Source: Botryotinia globosa
Taxonomy: Eukaryota; Ascomycota; Leotiomycetes; Helotiales; Sclerotiniaceae
DNA: 64,000 nt
Assembly: GCA_014898425.1 (NCBI GenBank)
Contig: RCSZ01000008.1
Span: 755,501 to 819,500 of the forward strand
Direction: 5' to 3'
Part shown: piece after piece, positions 36,177 through 47,396 of the stretch
Position numbering within the stretch: the first letter of the stretch is position 1
Layout: each line of letters opens with the position of its first letter
Made by a program: the position numbers and the translations under genes
Notes under the pieces: generated by a model
Told to the model about the DNA's origin: nothing
Database searches by the model: none
What the model saw: the letters and a program-made list of their open reading frames with translations, nothing else

Positions 36177-36256
36177 CCTCCCCGAAACCCATCATCTGCT
36201 TCCCAAAATCTTTCCAACTCTCTCCAAATCCCACTATTCTATCACCATTCCTCTAA

Positions 36257-36370
36257 TTACCTCTTCCCTCTCCTCTTCCCTCCCCTCTTCCCTCCCCTCT
36301 TCCCTCTCCTCTCCCCTCTCCCCTCTCCTCTCCCCTCTCCCCTCCCCTCCCCTCTTCCCTCTTCCAATCT
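36257..36370. repeat. CT-rich low-complexity tract
   Basis: Tandem CCTCTTCC and CCCTCTCC units, almost pure pyrimidine on the plus strand. Short ATTC (about 36685-36718), CATA (about 36891-36916) and GATC(T/C)ATC (about 37168-37200) repeats lie further right. Confidence 0.75.
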
Positions 36371-37477
36371 CCTTTCCACCCTCCCCATCAACCCACACCA
36401 TCCCATAACCCCCTCCCATCAATCCACCAAATCTACCAAGCCCACCACGAGTTCACCACCCAAATTCCATTCCCTATCTAAAAATCAAAGCACGCAATTC
36501 CAATTCCAAAAATCCCCTTGTAAAAAAATAAATAAATAAATAAATCCATCCACCCCCTGAAGGAAATCCACCTCCTTACCCATCCATCCATCCATCCACC
36601 TACCCTCTCTATCTAGACCCAGATTCCATTATTTTTCTACGAGCTTTGAATACATACTCTGTATATCCAATATACACTCGTTGGCCATTCATTCATTCAT
36701 TCATTCATTCATTCATTCGTCCAATGTTCAATACTTCGCTTCACAAACCACAAACCGCGATCCATCTATCCATCCATTTCCCATACGCACCTCGTAACTA
36801 CAGAGTAGACACTTTGGGATACGATCCCCGGTGCCATGCGATACGATGCCATGGCTTGATTAATGATTGATTGATTGATGATGAAGCGTCATACATACAT
36901 ACATACATACATACATCCTTAGACTGACTCCGTATACAAGATACGACATAATAAGATACGATACATACATCCTACACATATACTCCATACGATACACATG
37001 ATACAATACAATACAATAAAAACTCCAAACTCCAAACTCCAAATTCCAAATTCCACTTCTAATTCCCATTCTTCCAATTAATCACTCGATTAGAGCATCA
37101 CTTTATCATCGTCCACATATAGGCAGGTACGTAGGCATTCAAGTGAAGTGATCCATGTATTCCATTGATCTATCGATCTATCGATCCATCGATCCATCCA
37201 GCCATGCAATTCTTCATCCATCCATACAATTTTACTTTAAATTTTGCTCAAGAAGAATTAAACCCCCTCCCTTCTCATCCCATCCATAAAACTCCACACT
37301 CAATCAAATCATTCAATCCACTTCGCACAAGTGAAAGTGAACAAGAGAAACCAGTGCTTAATCAACCCTACTGCACTACCATAATGAAATAAATATCTTC
37401 TTCATCTTTGTCAATGAATCTTACAAAAACAACGCCAACATATCATTCGCCCATCTCTCCTCTATTCCTCGATATCC

Positions 37478-40400
37478 TCAATACAACTTAAGTGAGCTTC
37501 GAAAGCTTCCTGGTCGTCCACTGCCACTCCTACTCCCACTCGCACTCCCTCTTCCATCATATCCTATCTTCGCTCTATGTCTTGGTTTTGACAAGAGCAT
37601 TCCTTCTGCCTTTCCCTTTTCATTATCTGCTATACTTCTCTCCAATTCTTCCAGAGTCCTAGCCGCCTCTCGATCCATGACTGATCCAGCTGACGTTTCC
37701 GCTCCAACTTCGTCTCTAAAATCTTGTTTGGCAAGTTCTACTGCTTGTTGGTGCCACTTATCTATTCTAGCCGTGTCGATATATTGTGTTAATGCATCGT
37801 CTTCAATTTGATAGTCTTGCATCATGCGTTCGCGCATACTGGCATCAATTCGAGACCAGCGTTGTTCTAGCTCTTCTGTGCACGCACCAAGGACTTCTTC
37901 AGGAGTCAATGACTTGATAGTGAGATCCTTTTCGAAGATACCTATTGAAAATATTGTTAGTTTGTAATTCAATATGATGTCAAATGATGGTACTTACGAT
38001 TCTTGAAGCAAGCTTTGAGTGTCCAATACAAAGCTGTTGTCTTTAACTGATCTTCTACAAATTGATCGTCTTTAGCCTCTGTATTGTTCATCACAGCCCA
38101 GTCATCTCTTAAGAGACATCGTCTCCAAATAACACGCTGCATAAGCAACTTTTCTTCTTTGTTTGTGACACCCAAACGAATAGCCTCAAGTGCCCAATAA
38201 AATCTACTCATGCTGAAGTCATCTTGTTCCATGGCTCTGAAATTATCACCCATGAGGGTGAGTAAATCAACCAAACAGAATACATCCATCGTTTCATGCT
38301 TGACCAGATGAGTGATGCTACTTTCAAGAAGGTTCATAAAAGAAAATTGTTGTTTCAGACTCTTGTTGCCATGAGTTTCTAAAGCAAGTTGGACTTCCGC
38401 ATTATCATCGATGGCTGTGCTGATGGTGGGGTATATATAATTGTAAATCAGATCTTGAATCTTGAGCAATCCAAGCTCTTGATTTGCTCTGACAAGTTCC
38501 AATTCACCTCCATCAGGAATTAGGATTCCGTTGGTCTGACTGTAATTGCGACCTGCCATGCGCGAAAGCTTTCCGATACTAAGTTCGACCTTTTTGCTCC
38601 AGACATCACGCTCTCGATCTAATCCTAGTTCAAGAAGCATTCTCGCGGCCTCATCATAATCCCTTTCTCGAGTGATCTCATGAATCCAACCGATCTTAGC
38701 ATACTCCGGTTTGTCACGTAGGAAAGCAGTGAGGAATGCGCGCTGATTTTGATAATCATTGAGCATCTGTTCTATTTCTCCCATGCCAATGTAATACTCA
38801 TATAGAGCGGCAGCCCAACTCGCACCGAAGTTTGCAAAAGACTTGTCCATCCGATCACGGAGGTCTTGCTCTCGCCTTTTAAGATTTTTATAGTCTTCTT
38901 CAGCAATGCCCGGAATACGAAGCCCATCGGCACAAATGCCGACCTCGTACATAAGCACAGTTGCCAAGGTTTGTAGAATTTCGTATTTTTCCGCCAAGTT
39001 CATTGCTTCATCGGGGAGACTGAAGGTATCTGCAAGGCGCTGTAATTGTTTATCTTGTGCATCGAATTGTAGGGTTTGGAGTCCTTCTGCCTGCATTTGA
39101 AGTTGTGGTGAGTCTTGAGCCGATACCCAACGTATCCTCTCCAAATTGGATCGAATGGCAACATCGATAAGATTAGGATGCTCTAGTCGAACTTTCTCGA
39201 CGGTTGCAAGATTGGGGCCATCCTCTGCAACAGGTTTGTTCCAGAAATCTCCAAGTAGCGTAGATACAAGGTCAGTTTGCTTTCGAATATTTTCTGCAAT
39301 GTAGAAAGTCGAAGTCCAAAACTCTGGAAGTCCCTCGTAGCCTTCTTCTAATATTCCATGTGAAATTGTTTCCGATTGTAATCCGTACAGCCTCAAATTA
39401 TTCATTCGAAAGTCAAACGCACCCTCCAATGCGCTGATCATTACATCATTAGCTTGACTAAGCGTCTCCATCACTGAAGCAGCAGGAACTTTGCCATTCG
39501 TCCAGGCGTACTTGAGCATCTGGAATGCCCATGGTACTGCCAATTCCAATCTAAAAACATCATGAATAAAGAAATGACGAACGCGATCGACTTCGCCTCT
39601 TTCAGCAACAGGCTCAGTCTTAAGATTCTCATGAATGTGATCTACGAGATCGGCGAGAAGTCCACGCTTTTGGTCGTCTGGCAATTCTCGAACAAGAGCA
39701 TCATACCGCTGCCAAATAATCGTTGCCGCCGACATTCTCTCTGCATCCCAAAGTAGCTTCCATCGCGTGAGCCTATCAATTTCCACGCCAGTAGCTTTGA
39801 GATGCTTAGCAAGATCATGGAGAGCCGTTGATCGCCTCTTAAGATGTTGTTCGAGTGACGCAGACACCGAGGGAATAAAAGGAGTCCTAGATGCCACGAT
39901 TTCTAAACTCAATTCCAGAGCTGCAGCTCCAACTTCTTCCGGAGGGAACTGAAATTCTGATCTTCCTGCGAAGCTTAAAGGATTTTGAGCCATTGTACCA
40001 AAAAACACTGCTTGTTCTAGCTTGCTTTTCGCAGTGACTTGCTGTCCTTTGTTGGACGCGAGTTTATCAACGTCGGTAGCCGCCACACGAATCACACCCC
40101 CACCCCGAACTAGAAGAACAGTAGCTGGGTGCTTTGCTTTGTATTTGAACGATTTTGCTTCCTCAATTCCATGTGGGATATTTTGGGGTTCTTCCATGCC
40201 GGATCCGACAATCTCAACATTGGTGTCCTCCCTGAAGTCTACCACATCTTCGAACGATGGCGAAAGTGTATGATTTTCAGAGCGAAGCTGGGAGTCGGGC
40301 GATTCAGCTTGTTTTGCTCTTGAAACAACGACGACAGCACGGTCAAAGACAGCATATGCAACCAGCGCAGGATTTGGTAGATAAATTCGAGCTTTTGAAA

Positions 40401-41843
40401 TCGCATGTTTGTTGACTGGAGTGGTATAAGATTTAAGCAGTCGAACACCTTCTACAATCAATTGATCCCGCCTAAGTACAACATCAACGAGAGTGTAGTG
40501 AGTGATGTATCGATTGGAGAGGGATGTTAGCAAAAGTAAGCGATCTCCTTCATTGTCGCGGTCCTCTGGTGTTTGTGGCATAAAGGTGAAATCAAGAACT
40601 TCGAAGGTTTCTATCGAGAGGTCGAATAGGATAGGCTCTGCCCTTTTCATTTCCAGAACAATTGCTTCTCGCCCTTCAGCTTCCCCCTGAAGAGCATTCT
40701 GCCCATCCCTTTGAAGGTTCCAAAGTTGTATTCTTCCCTTCCCTGTTGCGACAACCACATTTCGGTCTCCTACATGCTCCTGTGGTCCGGCGCGAACGGC
40801 GGCAATGTCTCCACGCCATGCTGTACTAGAAAGTACATTTCTAAGACTACCAAAAAGACCTCCTGCCAGTGGTCCGCTTGATCCTCTCAAGAATTGAACA
40901 GATACTTCGGGTCTTCCATGACCATCCCTGACTCGTAGATAGGCCAATCGCCCCGTACTGAATGCCAGAACAAATCCGGCTGTTTCCGCATTCAAAAGTT
41001 GCACAACGGTTTCTCCGGAGAGCATTCCTGGTATAGTTGATCCGACTCCATTGCTTTTTAACTTAATAAGATCGAGTGTAGCGGCGCTTGCAATAGACTC
41101 CCAATATGTGATTTTACCAGTAGGTATAACAACGACAAGGCCGGGCTCCGGAGATGACGCAGAGGGCGAGACTAGCGAACCAAGAGGAAGAGGGTCGGTT
41201 ATGTGTTTATGGTTATAAGGTAACGCGAATGTAAATGTTTCGGGGGAAGAGATGTTAATAGCGTAGGGCCAGACGAATGCATGGGAGTGGGTGAGAGCAA
41301 GTGCATAACCGCTGTCTGAATATATTGCGCCGTGCTGACGAGCTATAGCATAGTTTTAGTGATGAACTTACAGATGGCTGAAAGAGTTGTAACTACCTGT
41401 GATATCTGCGCGAATTTGATCTGGGAGCGCTGGCAGTTTACTAACTGTATAAGTATCATTTTTGGTCTGCCCGAAAATGTAAGTTATCAGTCTCCAAAAG
41501 TCGGAATACAATGCGATATTGGACAACTCACAAGAACCACACTGCCATCTCCTTTCCCAGTCCTGTCCGCTCCTTTCGACTTCTTTCCTCGTACAGCAAT
41601 TTCTCGTCTTTGACTTGGTACCTCCTTGGGACTTTCGCGCCTCGTCAAAGTAGCTACTTTGTTGTTTTTTGCTTCTTCCATTTCAGGTGTACCATTTGGC
41701 GCAAAAGTCTGATCATCGTATGAGCTTCTAACTCTCTTGCTTTTTGGCTGTGCGATTGAATTCTCATTCGAATGAGGGCGTGGACGTCTCCTGCTGCTCC
41801 TTACTGGAGCGGGAGCCCCAGCGTTGACCGTGGGCGAAAACAT
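37478..41843 (-). CDS. NUP133: Nucleoporin Nup133
   Basis: Four exons on the minus strand: 41843-41532, 41466-41397, 41342-37998, 37941-37478, giving about 1396 aa, the size of fungal Nup133. The N-terminus is basic and disordered (SSRRRPRPHSNEN, PKSKRVRSSYDD). The region from about residue 105 to 500 fits the Nup133/Nup155-like beta-propeller (HGAIYSDSGYALALTHSHAFVWPYAI, LSGETVVQLLNAE). The remainder is alpha-helical, as in the C-terminal stack that joins the Nup84 (Y) complex of the nuclear pore. The last exon (IFEKDLTIKSLTPEEVLGACTEELEQRW in part) carries the conserved C-terminus. The introns (65, 54 and 56 nt) preserve frame. Nup155 was considered, but the length and basic N-terminus fit Nup133 better. 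Confidence 0.87.
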
Positions 41844-42822
41844 TTGTTGAATATGTGATGAGGATTAAGAGATTGAGATTATAGGGTAAGAAAGATGGAT
41901 GATAATGTTGGCATAACTCGTGTGGAAAGTGATTGTTCGTGGCTCGTTAGTGTTTGTTTTGGTTTCAAAAGCTTCTTGTAAAGTTTAGACCCAAGTGCTC
42001 CAAATTGAATACGGCAACAGGTGCCAAAAGAAAATAAAGGCGACCGGTGGAAACCTTGGAAGCACGCGTTTTAATCCTTGAGCTCTGACCACACCTCAAG
42101 GCTCAGGCTTAACTTTTTGCTATTCGTGCCAGACCAGCAGTGAGAAGCTCCAGCTACGTTCTGATGTCTTCTGGAAAGAATTGGATGAAAAACAGATTCA
42201 GTAGATAAATATTTGACAATCATTTGGGTCAATTGGATTCAGTGTTCTTCACCATTTATGCGCATGCCTTTAAATATATTTGTTTTCCAATGAACTAGCG
42301 ACAGTGAGACAAAAGCACGTCGTCAGCAAACCACTGCAGACACCTGCAGACATCACAGACAGAGAACCTGATTCTGTGCGGCATTAGCATCATGAGCTTA
42401 TCCAATTATGACTGTCTATCTTTCGGATTTCCTCTTCCAATACTGCCAGATAACTTTCAAAGACAAGCTGCTGTCTTCCAATTCAACCATCTGACCTCAT
42501 TTAACGATATATTGCCCATTGACTAAAGATCCATCTCAACAGAAAAAATGCAATAGGGACGCGAAAATAATAATTGCAGATCTGCAAGGCTATAATATAA
42601 GACTACAAGGCTGAGGCATACGCACAGGTCGGTACTCGTGGACACCTGGGCACCTGGGCAGGTCCAGGTACGACGCCACACTCCAGCCACAGAAGCAAGG
42701 CTAGCCTGGAAAGTGACGTCCGATTTAGTGCCGGCGATGACGCTTGCATTTTCCACCCCTCCCTCATCATTTTATCATCAAGATCCATCAATTTGCTTTC
42801 ATCTCGACCATGAAAGTTCCAA
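41844..42822. promoter_or_regulatory. Divergent promoter region between NUP133 and the AFG1-like gene
   Basis: About 980 bp separate the two start codons. A CRE-like TGACGTC lies at 42714-42720, about 100 bp upstream of the AFG1-like start. No TATA box is obvious. Confidence 0.4.
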
Positions 42823-42905
42823 ATGCCACCAACAAACCTCCCTCAATCCACAGGGCTAACCATAACCAATCCGCTCATATTGTATCGTGCTCTGCTGGCG
42901 ACTAA
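42810..42905 (+). promoter_or_regulatory. Upstream ORF overlapping the AFG1-like start codon
   Basis: An ATG at 42810, only 13 nt before the main ATG at 42823 and in another frame, opens a 31-codon frame that ends at TAA 42903-42905, inside the main coding region. It has A at -3 (GACCATGA), a better start context than the main ATG (CCAAATGC, C at -3). If it is on the mRNA it could lower translation of the main frame. Confidence 0.4.
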
Positions 42906-44877
42906 AGTAATTGACCCCGACCCAGCTCAACATCGTATAGCTCTACATTTGCAAAAACTATATTTACGGTTGAAGGATTATAAACCTCAATCGGAATATG
43001 CAGCTCGACTCAAAGCAATCAGTCAGGCCGTCAACGATGGTCAAAATAATGAAGATGGTCGGACGGCAGCAGTACCTGGTCATCCTTTGAGGAACAATCC
43101 ACTATTTGCCCATCTTTTCGGAAGGAAAGAACGGCAAGATACACTTGCGATGACAAGAGTTCTTACGAGTCATGAGGCAGCAATGAATCTGGACTCTCCC
43201 CAAGGTATATTACTTCACGGTGAAGTTGGGACTGGAAAGTCAATGTTGTTGGATATGCTAGCCGACAGTCTACCGAACAATAAAAAAAGGAGATGGCATT
43301 TCAATACGTTCATGCTGGAAACATTCTCACGTCTGGAACAATTGAGACAATCTCGTTCCAAGCATGGAAATTTGGATTCTGAAGACTACTCCCTACTTTG
43401 GCTAGCGAAGGATATGATTGAAAAATCGCCGATACTCTTTTTGGACGAATTTCAGTTGCCAGACAGAGCTGCGAGTAAAATATTGAGCAATCTTCTGACA
43501 CCATTCTTTCAATTGGGTGGTGTACTCATTGCATCTTCAAATCGTATGCCAGAAGAGCTCGAAAAGGCCAGTGGCATGGATTATGCCGTGCCTGGTAGGG
43601 GAGGACTCGTGAAGAATTGGCTAGGCTTAGCTAAGCCACAGAAACTCGACATGTTTTCTAGTGGGAATGAGTTTTCGGGATTTGTTGGAGTTCTGAAAGC
43701 TAGGTGTGAAATTTGGGATATGGGAAAGGGGGGTCGAGATTGGAGACGAAGAGAAATCGAGGATGTGGACGATGAAACAGCGAAAATGTCTGAGATAATG
43801 AGAGAGGAAATGATAGAAGGGTTTACAGGACTTGAAAAGCTTTCACCCGGCAATCTTGGACTTGAATTTGAGCAAAGTATTAATGAAAAAGATGATGACA
43901 GTACCATCGAGAAGATATTGAAAGCCAATACTCCCAAAAAGTATCTTCTCGCTTCAGATAGTGATGATACCTGGGAGAAAGTGGTAAAATTAGCTTTCCC
44001 GTCCTCTCCAGATCCAATTCCATGGCAATCAACCACAGTCTTAGTTTACGGTCGTACAGTTCCTGTCGCCCGCCATCTTAACGGTATAACATACTGGGAC
44101 TTTCCCACTCTCTGTGGAGGTGCTTTTGGTCCCGCAGACTACATAACTATGGCATCTACTTTCCACACATTCATCATCGATGATGTGCCAATCCTAACCC
44201 TCCTCCAAAAGAACGAAGCAAGACGCCTTATCACTCTCCTTGACGCTCTCTACGAAGCCCGATGCAAACTCATAATTCGCGCCGCCACTGGCCCAGACAC
44301 TCTTTTCTTCCCCGAAACCAAGCTGTCTCCTTCCTCGGATCCCGAATCCGAATCCGAAAATCCTCAAGATGCAGTATACCCCGAAACCCTCGCTGAAATC
44401 TACCAGGATCAAACATCTCCCTTCCGACCAAATATTTCTACGTATACCGATACTCCTAGTTTTAAAACAGGGTATGATCCCGATGAAGATGCGGATTTTG
44501 GATCAGTCCCCGGAGCGGGAAATGAGATTGGGAGGAGAGGAGTGGATTTTGCGAAGACGGAAAGTTTCACCGGAGAAGATGAGAGGTTTGCGTATAAGAG
44601 AGCGGCGAGTAGGTTGTGGGAAATGTGTGGCGGGAGGTGGCATGCTAGGGGTGAACAGGGAGAGGGAGAGACTTGGTGGAGACCGTTGAGCGTAGAAGCG
44701 AGGGGGTGGGAAAGAAATGTTGGGGGAGAGGTGATTAGAGATAGTGCTGTAGTTATGGGAGAGATAAAGGGTGATGTGAAGATGGGAGATTATGTGGAGC
44801 TTGAGAGACCTGCGGGTTTGGAAGGGAAGCAGTTGGAAGAGATGGAGAAGTTGGGAAATGGAACGGCGAAGAGGTAG
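42823..44877 (+). CDS. AFG1: AFG1-like AAA-type ATPase
   Basis: A single exon encodes 684 aa. Residues 85-320 match the AFG1/LACE1 family: PLRNNPLFAHLFGR, Walker A GEVGTGKS at 133-140, RRWHFNTFMLE, Walker B ILFLDEFQ at about 204-211, and the SSNRMPEEL motif. AFG1 proteins are P-loop ATPases linked to mitochondrial protein quality control. This protein is longer than yeast Afg1, with charged insertions around 300-350 and 480-560. Its N-terminus (MPPTNLPQSTGLTITNPL) is not a strong mitochondrial presequence, so it may be a second, divergent paralogue and its location is uncertain. The C-terminal part retains VYGRTVPVAR, CGGAFGPADYITMA and HTFIIDDVP, typical of the family. It converges on MPP10 with about 200 bp between stop codons. 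Confidence 0.88.
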   Translation: MPPTNLPQSTGLTITNPLILYRALLATKVIDPDPAQHRIALHLQKLYLRLKDYKPQSEYAARLKAISQAVNDGQNNEDGRTAAVPGHPLRNNPLFAHLFGRKERQDTLAMTRVLTSHEAAMNLDSPQGILLHGEVGTGKSMLLDMLADSLPNNKKRRWHFNTFMLETFSRLEQLRQSRSKHGNLDSEDYSLLWLAKDMIEKSPILFLDEFQLPDRAASKILSNLLTPFFQLGGVLIASSNRMPEELEKASGMDYAVPGRGGLVKNWLGLAKPQKLDMFSSGNEFSGFVGVLKARCEIWDMGKGGRDWRRREIEDVDDETAKMSEIMREEMIEGFTGLEKLSPGNLGLEFEQSINEKDDDSTIEKILKANTPKKYLLASDSDDTWEKVVKLAFPSSPDPIPWQSTTVLVYGRTVPVARHLNGITYWDFPTLCGGAFGPADYITMASTFHTFIIDDVPILTLLQKNEARRLITLLDALYEARCKLIIRAATGPDTLFFPETKLSPSSDPESESENPQDAVYPETLAEIYQDQTSPFRPNISTYTDTPSFKTGYDPDEDADFGSVPGAGNEIGRRGVDFAKTESFTGEDERFAYKRAASRLWEMCGGRWHARGEQGEGETWWRPLSVEARGWERNVGGEVIRDSAVVMGEIKGDVKMGDYVELERPAGLEGKQLEEMEKLGNGTAKR

Positions 44878-45080
44878 ATATAGAAGATTTATATTTTTTT
44901 TCCATAAGCGAAACCATTTCAGTTGTATATCCGACACATGCAATACTTTTTGCGATACAATATGTCCGTTTTGTGTCCCTCCAGTGACAATCGCAATTTG
45001 CCTGGTATTCAACTACAAAGTTATCGATATTACATCCCCAACACACTTGTTGTATGTGTCACAGAACCACTGACTTAAAT

Positions 45081-47333
45081 CTACAACTTAAAGCCACCAC
45101 CACCGGTAACAATCTCACTTGCCATAATTTTCTTCCCCTCAACATCCCTCATCTCACCTCTCTTTCCAATAACCTTGACACCACCCCTCTTCAACTCACC
45201 CACCACATCCTTCTTCTCCTTCGCCTTCTTACTCAGCACCTTCTCACCCTCACCCATCTTCTTAATCCTCTCCTTCTCCCTCCTCCTCCTCCTCAATTTC
45301 TCCTCTCTGCTCATTTCCTCTCGCGCAACGGGTGCGCCACCCCGTGTAATCTCCTTATTATCTTTCTTCATGCCCTCGACCACCTGTCCTGCCTTATAGA
45401 TCTCCTGAGGCGCCAATCTGGATTCCGCTCCCGCGATACCAGAAGCTGTAGATGGCTGAGCATCTTCCATGCTGATTGTAGCGACGTCGCCCACGACGGT
45501 GAGACTCGGTGCTGCGGGTTTGGGCTTGTAGTGCCAGGAGCTGAGAGCGTCGAGTTTAGCACAGATATCCTTCCAGAGATTTTCCACTTCTTTTTCTTGG
45601 GCCTGAAGTTTTTCATCCGTGGCGCTGACGTATGTATCTGGGTTTGTGTTTTTGATATGTTCCTCCTCGTAGATTTCCGCGAGACTCTGTTGGTTTTTCG
45701 AATCGTCGAGTTCGAAGAGGCCGCGGCGGGTATTGGCAGGGGTTAGCGAATCAGGACGACGACGAATCACTTCGTCGAATTCTTGGGCGAGGATACGTCT
45801 CTTGATGAGTTCTTCGATGCTTTCGCTCACTTCGGCTGTGATGACGGGAACGGGTTTGCCGGTACGTTCGAAATCGAGGTCTTCTTCCAAGAGGGAGTTC
45901 ATGGGTCGATCGAGAGCCTTTGCTTCTCCTGCTAGTGTCCAGTCACGTTTTGCGACGGATGCGGCTTCGAGACGACGGATTTCTTCGCTGATTTTGGCTT
46001 GACGACGTTCGTGAGCTGAACGACGGGATTTAGGGTCTGCGGGGTCGAGATCTGAGAGGGCATCTTCCGAGTTGGCGTCGTCTTCGTCATCAAATAGATC
46101 GCGTCGAACGTCAGCCATGGCTCGTTCCATAGCACCTTCATCTTCTTCGGGTGCTTTTTTAGCTGCTTTTTTAGCTTGTCTCTCAAGGTAGTTTGCTTGT
46201 CGTTCTCCTTTGCCGATTTTTCTTGGCGGAGGTGCGAAGAAATCTTTGTAGAGAATGTCATTTGTGTTGTCATCAGCTACATCGGCAGCTTCGTCCAAAT
46301 CCATATCGTCGTCGTCGTCACTATCTCCTTCAGGTGCATTCAAATCCATGTTACCAAATGTGGGCCCATCCTCTTCGTCATCCTCCCCGTCTGAGACATC
46401 CATAGCTTTCGCACGTTTGGATCCTTTATCTGATTTAATTGGCATAGACATTGGATCGGTGCCCCAGTCAATATCCTCTTCATCACTTGCTTCTCCAGTG
46501 TAAGGATCTGCTGAGGCATCCTGCCTTTCGAGAAATTCTGTTTGTTTATTGAATTCGTCGATTGAGAAGAAACCGTCGTTGAGTTTATTTGGATCCTCGA
46601 CAAATACCCCAGCTTCGTCCTCCTCATCCCCTTCTTCGTCTTCTTCATCATCCTCCTCTCCGAAGCCCTCGAAAGCCTCCCCGTCATCTTGGCCATCATT
46701 TTCGTCCTCCGAGTCCGTGTGAAATTCCTCTTCCTCATCGCCTCCCTCGCCTTCAACATCTGAACCAATTGCGAATCCATCCTCGTCAAAATTCATCGTA
46801 TCAGACCCCTCCTCTCCAGCGTCTTCACTTTCTTCACTCTCATCTCCGCCAATCCCGAGCTCTTCGAGACCTCTTGCTACCTCTCCTTTTAGCGCATCAA
46901 CAACTCTCTTAGCCTGTTCGAAAACTTGCTGAGCCTCAAATCCTTGGGTATGTATTTTTCTAATCTTCAATACTTCTTCCTCAGCGCCATCCTTATCGCC
47001 CCTCTTCCTCTTTTTCCTCTGCTCTTTCAATCTTATAGCTTGCTCATCTCCTATTTTCCCTGCAAATATGTCCAATGTCTCTCTTGAAAATTCCGAACTG
47101 GTATTGAGTATTTTCGATGAGGGCGCAATAAAAGTATGACGATTGGTCGAGGCAAGCGCAGCTATTAAATCCTCAATTGAACTTGATCCATTTGTGCCGT
47201 TTTGATTCATCTTGGCGGCAGAAACTTTGCTGGGTGGGGAAGCAGTCATGGTGTGGGAAGTTGATGTCGTCGAGGAGGTAATACTGCCTGCTGTCTCCAT
47301 CGTTGGCTCTCTCAGTCTTTTACTGTTTGGCAT
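45081..47333 (-). CDS. MPP10: U3 snoRNP protein Mpp10
   Basis: A single exon encodes 750 aa. Mpp10 is a nucleolar component of the small-subunit processome that works with Imp3 and Imp4 on U3-guided pre-rRNA cleavage. The supporting features are the long acidic runs (about residues 165-260 and 320-370), the Mpp10 segments SIDEFNKQTEFLE and DFFAPPPRK, and the C-terminal block with SLLEEDLDFERTGKPVP, EELIKRRILAQEFDEVIRR, LYEIYEEEH-like sequence LAEIYEEEH and LWKDICAKLDALSSWHYKPKP. The tail is rich in Lys/Arg and Glu. A palindromic TCACGTGA lies 56 bp upstream of the start codon. Confidence 0.95.
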   Translation of the reverse strand: MPNSKRLREPTMETAGSITSSTTSTSHTMTASPPSKVSAAKMNQNGTNGSSSIEDLIAALASTNRHTFIAPSSKILNTSSEFSRETLDIFAGKIGDEQAIRLKEQRKKRKRGDKDGAEEEVLKIRKIHTQGFEAQQVFEQAKRVVDALKGEVARGLEELGIGGDESEESEDAGEEGSDTMNFDEDGFAIGSDVEGEGGDEEEEFHTDSEDENDGQDDGEAFEGFGEEDDEEDEEGDEEDEAGVFVEDPNKLNDGFFSIDEFNKQTEFLERQDASADPYTGEASDEEDIDWGTDPMSMPIKSDKGSKRAKAMDVSDGEDDEEDGPTFGNMDLNAPEGDSDDDDDMDLDEAADVADDNTNDILYKDFFAPPPRKIGKGERQANYLERQAKKAAKKAPEEDEGAMERAMADVRRDLFDDEDDANSEDALSDLDPADPKSRRSAHERRQAKISEEIRRLEAASVAKRDWTLAGEAKALDRPMNSLLEEDLDFERTGKPVPVITAEVSESIEELIKRRILAQEFDEVIRRRPDSLTPANTRRGLFELDDSKNQQSLAEIYEEEHIKNTNPDTYVSATDEKLQAQEKEVENLWKDICAKLDALSSWHYKPKPAAPSLTVVGDVATISMEDAQPSTASGIAGAESRLAPQEIYKAGQVVEGMKKDNKEITRGGAPVAREEMSREEKLRRRRREKERIKKMGEGEKVLSKKAKEKKDVVGELKRGGVKVIGKRGEMRDVEGKKIMASEIVTGGGGFKL

Positions 47334-47388
47334 TTTTGAAGTTTTTTTTACGATAAGACTAGCGTATATTCCACAACTCCGATAACAG

Positions 47389-47396
47389 TCACGTGA
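47389..47396. promoter_or_regulatory. TCACGTGA palindrome upstream of MPP10
   Basis: An 8-bp perfect palindrome containing the CACGTG E-box core, 56-63 bp before the MPP10 ATG. In fungi Cbf1-like and other bHLH factors bind this sequence; binding here is inferred. Confidence 0.45.

Larger units (their letters stand above)
30785..37477. other. 6.7-kb gene desert made largely of simple repeats
   Basis: No protein-coding gene is recognisable between casein kinase I (divergent, to the left) and NUP133 (whose 3' end is at the right). Open frames here mostly follow repeat tracts. Distinct repeats are listed separately. The left end must contain the casein kinase promoter. A non-coding RNA or a gene with very small exons cannot be excluded. 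Confidence 0.6.

Noticed and set aside
36017..36256. Frames reading STLHL or CRVDR repeats on opposite strands
   Set aside because: Both arise from the 15-bp minisatellite; neither has a separate start or domain.
44503..45046. Minus-strand frames of 97-169 codons opposite the end of the AFG1-like gene
   Set aside because: They are antisense shadows of the AFG1-like coding region and its 3' flank, with low-complexity Ser/Pro composition.
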